From: Chloroflexota bacterium
GTDB lineage: Bacteria > Chloroflexota > Anaerolineae > Aggregatilineales > Phototrophicaceae
DNA length: 52,132 nt
Direction of reading: 5' to 3'
Assembly: GCA_011525385.1 (NCBI GenBank)
Contig: WTGF01000070.1
Coordinates: forward strand, 1-52,132
Shown piece by piece: positions 32,970 through 41,118 of the stretch. Position 1 is the first letter of the stretch. Each line of letters opens with the position of its first letter. The notes beneath the pieces were generated by a model. That model saw only the letters and a program-made list of their open reading frames with translations. It ran no database searches and was not told the origin of the DNA. A program made the translations under genes and the position numbers.

Positions 32970-33995
32970 TCAATTCAATTGCGCCGCGCCGCAACTCGCG
33001 CGGACAATCAGCTTAACTGGGTTGATGATGTGCTGCGCCGGATAGGCTTTGCCGGTCATGATGATCTGCGCCAGTTTTTCGACTGCCATTTGACCGGTCG
33101 TGGCAATCTGCTGTTGCACCGTTGTCAGCGGCGGGTCCGCTTGTATGGCCGGGGGCAGATCGTCATGGCTGACCAGGGCGATGTCTTGCGGAACGCGCAA
33201 ACCAGCTTCGCGGAGGGCGCGCAGGGCTCCCAACGACATCGTATCCGACGCCACAAATACCGCTTCCGGCTTGCGCCGGATCAACTCTTTCATGGCAGCA
33301 TAGCCGCTCTCCAGCGTATAGTCGCCAAAGGCCAGCAGTCCCTTTTCGATGGAGATACCGCGCTCGTTCAGCGCCGACCGGTAACCGGCCAGGCGATCGT
33401 CGCCGGCGGTGTTCTGGTCGGAGGCGATCGTCCCGATACGGCGATAACCCAAGTCAATAAGGTGCGAAGTAGCCAGATAGCCGCCCTTTACATTGTCAGC
33501 ATCCACATAATTGATGCCTTCCGCTTCGCCCGGGCGTCCGATGAAAACAAAGGGAATTTCGGCTTCTTGAAGCTGGGAGATAAAGGCGTCGCCCTTGTGA
33601 TCCGCCGTGATGATGAGCCCGTCGAATAATCCGGCGGCGAGGATGCCGTTGAGCGTATCTCTGCCCTGCTTTTCGGTGTAAGAGACGAAGAGCGAAAGAA
33701 TCAAATTGTTGTCGGCGGCGCCCTTGGAGATCGCCTCGGTCAAAGCCGGGAAGTAGGGATCGTTAAAAACCATTTGCGCGCTGGCGGAGATCACCAAGCC
33801 GATGATGCTGGATCGATCGGAGGCCAGCAGGCGCGCGATATTGTTGGGCTGATAGCCGGTTTCGCTGATGACCTTTTGCACTTTTTCGCGGACTTCCGGC
33901 CGCACATGGGGGTATTCATTCAGGACGCGAGAGACGGTCGCCTTGGAGACATTCGCCAATTCCGCAATACGCTGAATGGTGAGCTTGTTGCTCAT
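32970..33995 (-). CDS. LacI-family transcriptional regulator
   Basis: The 341-residue protein starts at the ATG at 33995 (a TTG at 34004 is an alternative). The N-terminus is a LacI helix-turn-helix (LTIQRIAELANVSKATVSRVLN) with hinge region, followed by a periplasmic-binding-protein-like effector domain (IIGLVISAS to the C-terminus). It probably binds a sugar inducer and represses both itself and the downstream MalEFG/GH3/GH16 operon: its own promoter region and the operon's upstream region carry TGAAACCGGTTTCA operators. The cognate inducer is unknown; a glucose oligosaccharide is a fair guess. Confidence 0.93.
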   Translation of the reverse strand: MSNKLTIQRIAELANVSKATVSRVLNEYPHVRPEVREKVQKVISETGYQPNNIARLLASDRSSIIGLVISASAQMVFNDPYFPALTEAISKGAADNNLILSLFVSYTEKQGRDTLNGILAAGLFDGLIITADHKGDAFISQLQEAEIPFVFIGRPGEAEGINYVDADNVKGGYLATSHLIDLGYRRIGTIASDQNTAGDDRLAGYRSALNERGISIEKGLLAFGDYTLESGYAAMKELIRRKPEAVFVASDTMSLGALRALREAGLRVPQDIALVSHDDLPPAIQADPPLTTVQQQIATTGQMAVEKLAQIIMTGKAYPAQHIINPVKLIVRASCGAAQLN

Positions 33996-34010
33996 GCGCC
34001 ACAACCTTTT

Positions 34011-34026
34011 TTGAAACCGGTTTCAA
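34011..34026. promoter_or_regulatory. LacI-family operator 3 (autoregulatory)
   Basis: TTGAAACCGGTTTCAA is a perfect 16-bp palindrome starting two bases downstream of the -10 box of the regulator's promoter, covering the expected transcription start. It should allow the repressor to block its own gene. Confidence 0.9.
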
Positions 34027-34028
34027 GA

Positions 34029-34057
34029 AGTATACGTCACGTTTTTTCGCTTGTCAA
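34029..34057 (-). promoter_or_regulatory. Sigma70-type promoter of the LacI-family gene
   Basis: On the minus strand TTGACA (34057-34052) and TATACT (34034-34029) are spaced by exactly 17 bp, a near-consensus promoter. It lies 34 bp upstream of the ATG and abuts operator 3. From here to 34325 nothing else can be supported. Confidence 0.85.
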
Positions 34058-34325
34058 GTTTTTCGTTGAAGCATGGGCAACTGTCGTGAACACGAGCGGT
34101 GAATGGCGCCTGCCGCAAAGTAGAAGCTATGGTCGCAAACTGAAAAAATCTGCAGGCGATACTGTGGTAGGAGGAAACGGCATGCGCGAAATTTCGCCGA
34201 ACGTCAGTATTCGATGGCTCTTGACTGGGTGGCGCGGTGACGAATGTGGTTAGTTACTTCAAAGATAACATTACAGATAACAAGAAAACTGAGCGAATCG
34301 CGAAATATAGAAGTGATGAGCTGGA

Positions 34326-34493
34326 CTAAGTCTTCTCTTGCTGTGCAACAAGCGGGGACCCTTCAGGCTTCTTGTACGCAATACCTTGCAAGCGTTTTAT
34401 TCGTCCAGTAAGCACATCATAAGTTAGTGTGGACACCAACACACAGGTATAAACAAAGACGATGAAAAGCCCGATTAACATTAAAGTTTCCAC
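34326..34493 (-). CDS. Small single-pass membrane protein, unknown
   Basis: This 55-residue frame starts with a GTG that overlaps the TAG stop of the upstream membrane-protein gene by one base (TAGTG), or at an internal ATG at 34481. Residues about 4-28 (TLMLIGLFIVFVYTCVLVST) are a single hydrophobic helix, followed by a basic stretch (GRIKRLQGIAYKKPEG) that would face the cytoplasm. The length and overlap argue for a real gene. I do not recognise the family. With the 146-residue four-helix protein it forms a compact pair in an AT-rich stretch. Confidence 0.55.
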   Translation of the reverse strand: METLMLIGLFIVFVYTCVLVSTLTYDVLTGRIKRLQGIAYKKPEGSPLVAQQEKT

Positions 34494-34933
34494 TAGCTCA
34501 TATTCCTCTCTGTTTGTTTCTCAGCGACAAAAAGAAGCGCTTGCAGCGACACGCAATTCAGACTCGCCATAAAACCCAAGGCGATGCCTGCATTTGCTAT
34601 AAACGATTGATTCAATCCAAAGTCCTGCACATGCTCATTGACGTATACCGCTGCAAACATCATACCAATAACTAGGATGGAAAGAAACAGCAGTTCAGTC
34701 AAAACATTGTAGACACGGAACTGCGCAAAATCAGCTTGCGAACTGTCCAGATCGTTTTTCGTTGAAGCGAGAATAGTGACTGAAAGAATGTACAATTCAG
34801 TTCCGCTCAAAAGACTTTGATACACTATTCCTTGACCCAGTCCTAACTTGAGCAGCGCCGCAAACAACATCGGCAATAGCGGAACTACAATGGAAAATAT
34901 CACCCATCTTCTAACTTTAGTCATTATCTTCAT
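34493..34933 (-). CDS. Four-helix small membrane protein, unknown
   Basis: The 146-residue product has four hydrophobic segments (about 11-30, 38-56, 77-99, 108-135) and no soluble domain. It begins with the basic stretch KIMTKVRRW. An ATG three codons in is an alternative start. I do not recognise it. Its stop overlaps the start of a 55-residue single-pass protein, so the two are likely made together. Base composition is more AT-rich than in neighbouring metabolic genes, which hints at horizontal acquisition. Confidence 0.65.
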   Translation of the reverse strand: MKIMTKVRRWVIFSIVVPLLPMLFAALLKLGLGQGIVYQSLLSGTELYILSVTILASTKNDLDSSQADFAQFRVYNVLTELLFLSILVIGMMFAAVYVNEHVQDFGLNQSFIANAGIALGFMASLNCVSLQALLFVAEKQTERNMS

Positions 34934-35069
34934 TGCAGATTCAAAGAAGGCTCAATGATTGAAAGTATGTATGTATGATATCACGATGGAGTCTGTCTGA
35001 GAATAACATAGCAAACAGCAGCGTTCAGCCGAACACTGCTGCAGTCACAATTGTGTCGATTATCGAACC

Positions 35070-35930
35070 TCAGACAAACAACGGTGCCATACCGCCTTCC
35101 TCGACCATCTCCCGCATAACCCGCTCCGGCGTGCGCTGTTCAAAGCGATGCGCCGCATCCAAGACCATCGGCAGCAGCGTGATATCGCCCACGGTATTGA
35201 GGAAGACATCTTCGTTGCCCAAGACCCAGTGCACGGCTTTGTCGATGCTGGCTTGATCGGTCAGCGGCTCGTACCAGGTGGCATGGCTGCGCCCCTCGCC
35301 GGGATAAGGACGCCGCGTGATGGACTTGATCGTCTGCACGGCGCGCTTCTCCGCCCGGCATATCCGCAGGACTTCTTCAAAGGCGGCGCGATAAGTCGGA
35401 TTCTGCATCATCGGATAGTTGTAAGGCAGCAGCACCGAATCAAAGTCGAAGTGGCCGATGCTCTTCAGGTGCATGCCCGCGATGGCGACATCGTGGCCGG
35501 TCACGCCGATGTACTTCACCAAACCCTGTTCGCGCGCTTCCAGCAAATACTTCAGCGCGCCATCTGGCCCCATCGCCACTTCCCATTCTTCTTCGCCAAC
35601 GAGATAGTGCAATTGGATCAGATCGACCTCGTCGACCCGCAGCCTTTTCAGTGAGCGCTCGAACTGGGCTTTCGCTTTGTCATAAGTACGCTCGCCCGTT
35701 TTGGTGGCCAGGAAAAAATCGCCGCGGTATTTCTCCATCCAGGGGCCCAGCCGCTCTTCAGAGCCGCCGTAGCTCGCGGCCGTGTCGATGTGGTTGACGC
35801 CATTGTCGATGAGCAGTTGCATGGTGCGGTCGGCTTCGTCCTGCGTGACATCGCCGAAAGCCGCCGCGCCGAAAAGCAAGCGTGTACTGAGATGCCCGCT
35901 TCTTCCGAATTCTTTCTTTGGGATGGCCAT
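35070..35930 (-). CDS. Aldo/keto reductase
   Basis: The 286-residue protein has the AKR catalytic tetrad: D49 and Y54 ([16 protein letters not shown]), K77 (LATKTGERT) and H108 (LIQLHYL). It is a TIM-barrel NADPH-dependent oxidoreductase acting in the cytoplasm on carbonyls of sugars or small aldehydes. AAGGAGG lies close to the ATG. It starts a minus-strand set of sugar-type enzymes, though 133 bp separate it from the next gene upstream, so a shared transcript is only possible. Confidence 0.88.
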   Translation of the reverse strand: MAIPKKEFGRSGHLSTRLLFGAAAFGDVTQDEADRTMQLLIDNGVNHIDTAASYGGSEERLGPWMEKYRGDFFLATKTGERTYDKAKAQFERSLKRLRVDEVDLIQLHYLVGEEEWEVAMGPDGALKYLLEAREQGLVKYIGVTGHDVAIAGMHLKSIGHFDFDSVLLPYNYPMMQNPTYRAAFEEVLRICRAEKRAVQTIKSITRRPYPGEGRSHATWYEPLTDQASIDKAVHWVLGNEDVFLNTVGDITLLPMVLDAAHRFEQRTPERVMREMVEEGGMAPLFV

Positions 35931-36063
35931 GAGTCCTCCTTGTCTTTTGAATCTGCATCCCCATTATAACGCAGTCGGCGCGGCCAGCGATGGCATGAAC
36001 ATTGCATAGCTCTTGCTGCGGCGCCCTGTTCCTGACGCTGTATCCGCCTTCCGCGGCACTTGT

Positions 36064-36930
36064 CTAGCCGAAGAGTTCCTGAAAGCGCCCGATAGACGCG
36101 CGGAATCCATCTTCAAACGTACCACCCAACGGACGATAGACCGACTCCAGCGAGATGGCGCCCTCATAGCCATCTTCACGTAGCGCAGCGGCGATCCGCG
36201 GCAAATAGAGTCCCATTTGTCCACTGCCCATCCGCATACAGGTGACGGTCGCTTTAGCGATTTCCACCACAACATCTTTGAGATGGACGTGACCGAGGTA
36301 GCCGCCGCGCAACGAATCATAGCCATCGGGAACGGGGACTTCCGCGCAATAGAGGCTGTTTGCCGGATCCCACAGCACCTTGAGCTGCTGGGAACCCAAC
36401 TCGTCGATGAGCTTGCGCGCCAGATAGGCCGATGTGATCATGGCATTGTTGCCGGTTTCCACAACCAGCGTTATGTCGCGATCTTCGGCGATTTGAAGCG
36501 CTGGTTCCACCAACTCGCGCAGTTTCTCCCAGGCGCCCGTCGCCACAACCCATTCCTCCGCGCCCTGGCTGCCAAACAAGATCATCTCTTTGCGGAAGGC
36601 CATGATCCGCACGCGCGGGCAGTCCAAGGCTTTGGCCATATCGATGCAACGCTCCAGGGCAGCGAGATGCGCCAAGTAATCTTCGGCATTCGCATTGGCG
36701 ATGTCGACGGACATGCCGCCGAAGATATGCCGGGAAATGCAGGAGACCGAGACGCCATGCGCTTTGACCAACTGCTGAACGCGGTTCATCTGTCGATCAT
36801 CAAGATCGCCGACTTCTTTATCCCAGAGGAATTGCAACTCGGCATGCTGCAAGTCAAATTCGTTCATCACGCTCAGCGCATGTTCGAATTCGCGACTGAT
36901 CCCGTCCGTGATCACACCTAATTTCGCCAT
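36064..36930 (-). CDS. Sugar phosphate isomerase/epimerase family protein (TIM barrel)
   Basis: The ATG at 36930 is chosen for its GAGG site 6 nt away; an upstream extension to 36987 is unlikely. The 288-residue protein has the AP-endonuclease-2-type barrel and metal ligands: E158 (LVVETGNNA), D188 (LWDPANS), H214/H216 (GHVHLKD) and a glutamate in ISLESVY. Such enzymes isomerise or epimerise ketoses or inosose-like compounds. It lies next to a hydroxyacid dehydrogenase and near a second barrel protein, pointing to catabolism of a sugar acid or polyol. Confidence 0.82.
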   Translation of the reverse strand: MAKLGVITDGISREFEHALSVMNEFDLQHAELQFLWDKEVGDLDDRQMNRVQQLVKAHGVSVSCISRHIFGGMSVDIANANAEDYLAHLAALERCIDMAKALDCPRVRIMAFRKEMILFGSQGAEEWVVATGAWEKLRELVEPALQIAEDRDITLVVETGNNAMITSAYLARKLIDELGSQQLKVLWDPANSLYCAEVPVPDGYDSLRGGYLGHVHLKDVVVEIAKATVTCMRMGSGQMGLYLPRIAAALREDGYEGAISLESVYRPLGGTFEDGFRASIGRFQELFG

Positions 36931-37000
36931 CTTGACCTCACGTCGTCCTAAGCGCGCGCGGGAGGCGTCTATAATACCCCGCAACAATCGCTAGAAAGAT

Positions 37001-37882
37001 TTACCAATGAACTTCAGTCCCCGAGATCTGTTCCAACAACTTTACGATCGACCAGTTATCGCCCTCGGGGTAGAGCGAGATGCCTGCTTGAAACAGCTCG
37101 TAGGCCGTGCTGGTGGCGAAGAGAGACATGCCGTTTTCCCGCGCCATCGCCATGCTAATGCCCAAGTCCTTGTACATGGTGCCGATGTGGCTGCCCGTAT
37201 CTTCGAATTGCCGGTCCATGATCAGCTTGGCGCAATTCTTGAAAAACGGCGTATTGCCAACGTGGGTGCTGCCGAAAACTTCGTAGAGCGTCTCGCCCTT
37301 GATACCGGCTTTGGCGCCCATCGCCAGCGATTCGAAGATGCCGACAAAGGTGACGCCAATCAGGGCTTGCAGCGACGCTTTAACAGTCTGCCCCATGCCG
37401 GGCGACGCGCCTACATGGAAGATTTGCTCGCCCACAGCGTTCAGCAAATCCTGATTCGCCGCGAACACCTCATCAGCCGCTGCGACCATCATCGTCAGCG
37501 TACCTGCATCCGCGCCGAACTTGCCGCCGCTGACCGGGCTATCGATCAAGTTGAGCTTGCAGCCCGCAATCGCTTTTTCGATGGCGCGCATTTCCGCAGG
37601 CGCGACGGTGGCGGTGACGATGATGGTAGCGCCCTCGGCCAGCAAGTCTTTCAAGCCATTAACGACATCCAGTACCTGCGCGCCGCTCATGACCATGACA
37701 AAGACGACATCCGCAGCCTCTAGATCCGCCAGGTCCCCGGCAGGCGTACCGCCCATCTCCGCCAGCAGATCCAGCCGATCCGCGCGAAGATCATAGCCAA
37801 TCACCGGAAAGCCGGCCTGAAGCAGATTCTTCGCCATACCAATACCCATATTGCCCAAGCCGACTACTGCTGTAGTTTTCAT
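37001..37882 (-). CDS. NAD-binding 3-hydroxyisobutyrate/L-threonate-type dehydrogenase
   Basis: The 293-residue beta-hydroxyacid dehydrogenase has the Rossmann motif VVGLGNMGIGMA (7-17), the substrate motif DSPVSGG (114-120) and the catalytic lysine K168 in GQTVKASLQ. The GQTVKASLQALIG stretch resembles the LtnD/GarR branch, which oxidises threonate, tartronate-semialdehyde or similar compounds. It sits 70 bp upstream of a TIM-barrel isomerase on the same strand, so they may share a pathway resembling the LtnD/OtnI tetronate routes. No DUF1537 kinase is seen nearby. Confidence 0.87.
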   Translation of the reverse strand: MKTTAVVGLGNMGIGMAKNLLQAGFPVIGYDLRADRLDLLAEMGGTPAGDLADLEAADVVFVMVMSGAQVLDVVNGLKDLLAEGATIIVTATVAPAEMRAIEKAIAGCKLNLIDSPVSGGKFGADAGTLTMMVAAADEVFAANQDLLNAVGEQIFHVGASPGMGQTVKASLQALIGVTFVGIFESLAMGAKAGIKGETLYEVFGSTHVGNTPFFKNCAKLIMDRQFEDTGSHIGTMYKDLGISMAMARENGMSLFATSTAYELFQAGISLYPEGDNWSIVKLLEQISGTEVHW

Positions 37883-37905
37883 TATTTCTGTTCCTTGTAT
37901 TATCG

Positions 37906-37928
37906 GGGGCGACTCGGCAAGTCGCCCC
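37906..37928. repeat. Hairpin related to repeat family B
   Basis: GGGGCGACT (37906-37914) and AGTCGCCCC (37920-37928) flank a 5-nt loop. The GGGGCGAC arms match those of the 24352 and 48187 repeats. It is in the 109-bp gap between two sugar-enzyme genes. Confidence 0.65.
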
Positions 37929-37991
37929 TAATCTATCCTATACAATCTCTATAATTCATTAGGTTCCAGACGACAACTCCGCAAGCGCCTC

Positions 37992-38861
37992 TTAGGACCC
38001 GGCCAGGAACTTCACTCCCTGCAACACGCCCTGTTTCTGATCGTGTTCCGTGTCATCGTAGAAGTGGTCTTCCAGTTCGATGCTGATGCAACCGCCGTAG
38101 TTATTCTCCTGCAAGATGGACAAGATAATCTTCCAGTCGGAGACACCGTGGCCGGGTATCGTATAACGCCAGTTCATGCCGCCGTATTTGTAGGGCGAGC
38201 CAAATGTCGCTTCTTGCAGGTTGCCGTACTGATAGAGATTCTCGTCGATGATCATGCAGTCCTTGCCGTGCACATGGAAGACGTGAGCCACGAATTCCTT
38301 GAGAAAGCGAATCGGGTCGATACCCATGCGCACCAGGTGCGAGGGATCGTAGTTGACGCCCATATTGGGCGAACCGACCTGTTCGATAAAGGCGCGGTAG
38401 GTCTCCGGCGTGCAAACCAGCGACCCGGGACCGGGCCAGCCTTCAATCACCAAGTAAGCGTCATGCTCTTCAAATGTCGGCTTCAGGGCGCTGTAGCTTT
38501 CGACCATGTAGCCGAAGTTTTCGGCGCGGGAACGCGTCGGGTCTTCCGGTATCATGCAGATGAAGAAGGTCTTGGCTCCGGCGGCGGCGCAATCTTTGAT
38601 GTATGCGGCGTTGCGGGCGACGGCGTCTGCCCGCGCGCCAGCATCCGGGGACATCATCTCGCCCCAGACGGTCAGATCGGCACTGCCGACGCGCAGACCG
38701 GCATCAACTACCGCTTGTGTACAAATATCGGCATCGCGCCCGAGGTCGATGACCTCCAGATCGTTGGCGAGCGCCCAGGCGATCATGCCGTCCAGGTCTT
38801 GCTCCCAGCCAAAGTTGCGTCGCCGCCAGCCGAGCGGGAAATTGCCAGTTGCTGTCCTCAT
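37992..38861 (-). CDS. Sugar phosphate isomerase/epimerase family protein (TIM barrel)
   Basis: This 289-residue xylose-isomerase-like barrel protein has probable metal ligands E140 (LVIEGWPGPG), D172/H175 (NYDPSHLV), H198 (VFHVHGKD) and E262 (SIELED). An AGGAG site precedes the ATG. It differs clearly from the barrel protein at 36064, so the two are not a tandem duplication. It is probably an isomerase or epimerase for a keto sugar or cyclitol in the same minus-strand group as the dehydrogenase. Confidence 0.84.
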   Translation of the reverse strand: MRTATGNFPLGWRRRNFGWEQDLDGMIAWALANDLEVIDLGRDADICTQAVVDAGLRVGSADLTVWGEMMSPDAGARADAVARNAAYIKDCAAAGAKTFFICMIPEDPTRSRAENFGYMVESYSALKPTFEEHDAYLVIEGWPGPGSLVCTPETYRAFIEQVGSPNMGVNYDPSHLVRMGIDPIRFLKEFVAHVFHVHGKDCMIIDENLYQYGNLQEATFGSPYKYGGMNWRYTIPGHGVSDWKIILSILQENNYGGCISIELEDHFYDDTEHDQKQGVLQGVKFLAGS

Positions 38862-39150
38862 ACACTATCTCCTGTTTCGACGGATTTGAGGTATTTTACT
38901 CCGGTTCGTCATGTTGAAAAGCGTGAGAAAGGCGGTTGGCGCAGAATGCGGCGGATCGGGGGGCATGAGCGACAATTGAACACTGTGATCTACCAAGTTG
39001 GCGTCAACCTTGAAACTGCTGCTTGTGTATTAGAACAAGTATTCTATCTTATCAGCTAGCTAGATTATTACGCCGCGCGGGCTGGCTTGTGACAGGGCAA
39101 ATCGCAGCGGACGCATTCGCAGATCAGCTTGATGTTTGAGGAGGAAGATG

Positions 39151-41118
39151 ATGTTACGTCCAGAAATGACGCCGGTTGATGGAACTCCTAGTGGTGGCGG
39201 CAAGCCAACAAAACCAAAGCCAACACTGCCTTGGCTTATACCGCAGGCGGCGCCGCGCCCCAGGCCCGTAGCGGCACCGCCTGTACCAATACCCCCGCCA
39301 AGGCCACCCGCGCCAATACGTCCTCCGCAACCATCTTCGCCGAACGATCCCCTGATTGGGGTTCCGCCAGAGCGCTTGTCTCCGCCGCCCCGAGCGATAC
39401 CTGCAAATGATCGGGTATCCCGGCCAGTAGTTTCCCAGTCAGAACGGACGATTGTCTTCAGGGACACTGTTCCAACGCATACCCGGACGATTGTGGATGA
39501 TCTTCAAGATCTGCGGCCGGACTACAGTGATGATCTGAATCAAGCCGTCGACTCCGCGCTGACCAGCGAGTGGCTGCCATCTTATATTGATCCGCCGGGA
39601 TACGTGCGCAATTTTGCCGAGTCGGGTCTGGATGATGAATGGGATGAACGCGCAGAGGAGCTTGTGCGCAAGCATGTGGAGCGCGTCAGACGAGAGACCA
39701 TGACGGATCTGGCGGATGATCGCTGGGAAAGTGTAGTCGCGATTGACACCAAGACTGGCGAGCAAGTATTTCGGCGTTATGGTAGCAGGAGTTATACCTT
39801 CTTGCAGGAAGAAAACAGAAAGATGGTGGAGGGGCGGGAAATCGCGCTTATCCACAATCATCCCAACGACACAGCGGCATCGCAAGCGGATCTGGACGGG
39901 GCATTTTGGTTGGGCGCCAAGTCCTTGACGATTGTGACGCCATCCGGTTTTCGCTATGTCTATATTCGCGGGGCGCAGGGGATGGAGCTTGCCGCCGTCA
40001 TCAACGATCCCAATTATGTGACGACCCCGTCGCGGCGGGAGGATGTGGAATCCCGCGCGGCCTATGAGGCGCAGTTGCTGGCGGAGGCGGGCAATCCAGC
40101 CGAGATCATTATGCGGCAGGATCAGCCAAGCGCAGTCATTGAAGTTTCAGGATCGTTCAGATCTTATAGTAACGAATGGGATGCGCTGGACACGCCAGAT
40201 GAGGACGAGACGTTCATTACGCATGATTTCTCGAGTGACCCACCAAAGTTCAGGCTATTAGGTAAATCTGTATTGAATCACTCCCTTGTATTGGTTGAAA
40301 TGATCAATCCATCCCCGTATTATGCGTACAAGCGATGGATAGACTTCCAGGACCCTGATTTGCACTTCAGTATCCTTGATAGCAGCTTGGAGACTCTTCC
40401 GATTATTCATGCCCGGCAATCTATCATTGCTGACGAAACATTGGATATCGAGTTAATATGGGAGGACCCTACTTGGCCGGATAAGTCAGGCGTCGGCGTA
40501 CGTTCACGTGATTTTAACCCCGTCGGCCCACCACAGGAATTTCTGTTGCAGTCACCGACGATTGGTCCGGATGTGATAGTTGAATTCGTCGCCACTGGTC
40601 ACTATCAATTGGGCAATTATGTTGTGATCAGCTTCCCGGCCAGTGTCTTTCAAGAAAACGAACTTATCATGCGCAGATTGTCCGATGACAAAAAAAACCA
40701 CGATCCCAGTCAATGGCGTGAGGATGGCCGGATATTCGTTGCATTTGCGCACCTGTCTGATTGGGAGGAATGGAAACTGTCGCCTCCGCAGCCTGGCACA
40801 AAACTTAATAGCCCGGAAAAAGGGATAATTGGCATGACTGGAAACACGGGAACAGTAGCAAGTCATTTGGATCTGAGCGTCATGTACTATGGTTCTGCGG
40901 ATGACGGTACCCAGCAAATGGCGCAAGCGCTAAAAGACGTCCGGTGGGATGAGGCATCGGTAGACGCTTATTTCGGGCTAGCTCAGCGTAGCAGTTTGGT
41001 TGGCGACCCAAGATTGTACGGCGAAAACCTGGATCCGGTGAGGATTTGGCCAGAACTTGATGAGTTGGAAGCAGCTGAATACGAGAAAGGAGAGAGTATC
41101 TATCCATGGAAAAACTGA
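39151..41118 (+). CDS. Proline-rich JAMM-domain protein with degenerate M23-like C-terminal domain
   Basis: The start is the ATG at 39151, 6 nt after GAGGAGG; 39148 is an alternative. In this 655-residue protein, residues about 13-85 are a proline-rich linker. A JAMM/RadC-like domain follows with E193 (ESVVAID), HNHP (H235, H237), S244 and D247 in HNHPNDTAASQADLD, a plausible zinc site. Near the C-terminus (about 470-580) is an M23-like fold: QLGNYVVISFP, FVAFAHLSDW, IGMTGNTGTVASHLDLSV. The second histidine of the HLHFE motif is aspartate here, so LytM-type activity is doubtful. No signal peptide is visible. The stop overlaps the next gene by 13 bp. Polymorphic-toxin or surface-protein processing is a possibility; the role is unknown. 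Confidence 0.75.
   Translation: MLRPEMTPVDGTPSGGGKPTKPKPTLPWLIPQAAPRPRPVAAPPVPIPPPRPPAPIRPPQPSSPNDPLIGVPPERLSPPPRAIPANDRVSRPVVSQSERTIVFRDTVPTHTRTIVDDLQDLRPDYSDDLNQAVDSALTSEWLPSYIDPPGYVRNFAESGLDDEWDERAEELVRKHVERVRRETMTDLADDRWESVVAIDTKTGEQVFRRYGSRSYTFLQEENRKMVEGREIALIHNHPNDTAASQADLDGAFWLGAKSLTIVTPSGFRYVYIRGAQGMELAAVINDPNYVTTPSRREDVESRAAYEAQLLAEAGNPAEIIMRQDQPSAVIEVSGSFRSYSNEWDALDTPDEDETFITHDFSSDPPKFRLLGKSVLNHSLVLVEMINPSPYYAYKRWIDFQDPDLHFSILDSSLETLPIIHARQSIIADETLDIELIWEDPTWPDKSGVGVRSRDFNPVGPPQEFLLQSPTIGPDVIVEFVATGHYQLGNYVVISFPASVFQENELIMRRLSDDKKNHDPSQWREDGRIFVAFAHLSDWEEWKLSPPQPGTKLNSPEKGIIGMTGNTGTVASHLDLSVMYYGSADDGTQQMAQALKDVRWDEASVDAYFGLAQRSSLVGDPRLYGENLDPVRIWPELDELEAAEYEKGESIYPWKN

Noticed and set aside
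33774..34253. 159-residue plus-strand frame over the LacI promoter and operator
   Set aside because: It would be translated through a near-consensus promoter and operator of the opposite strand and shows no domain.
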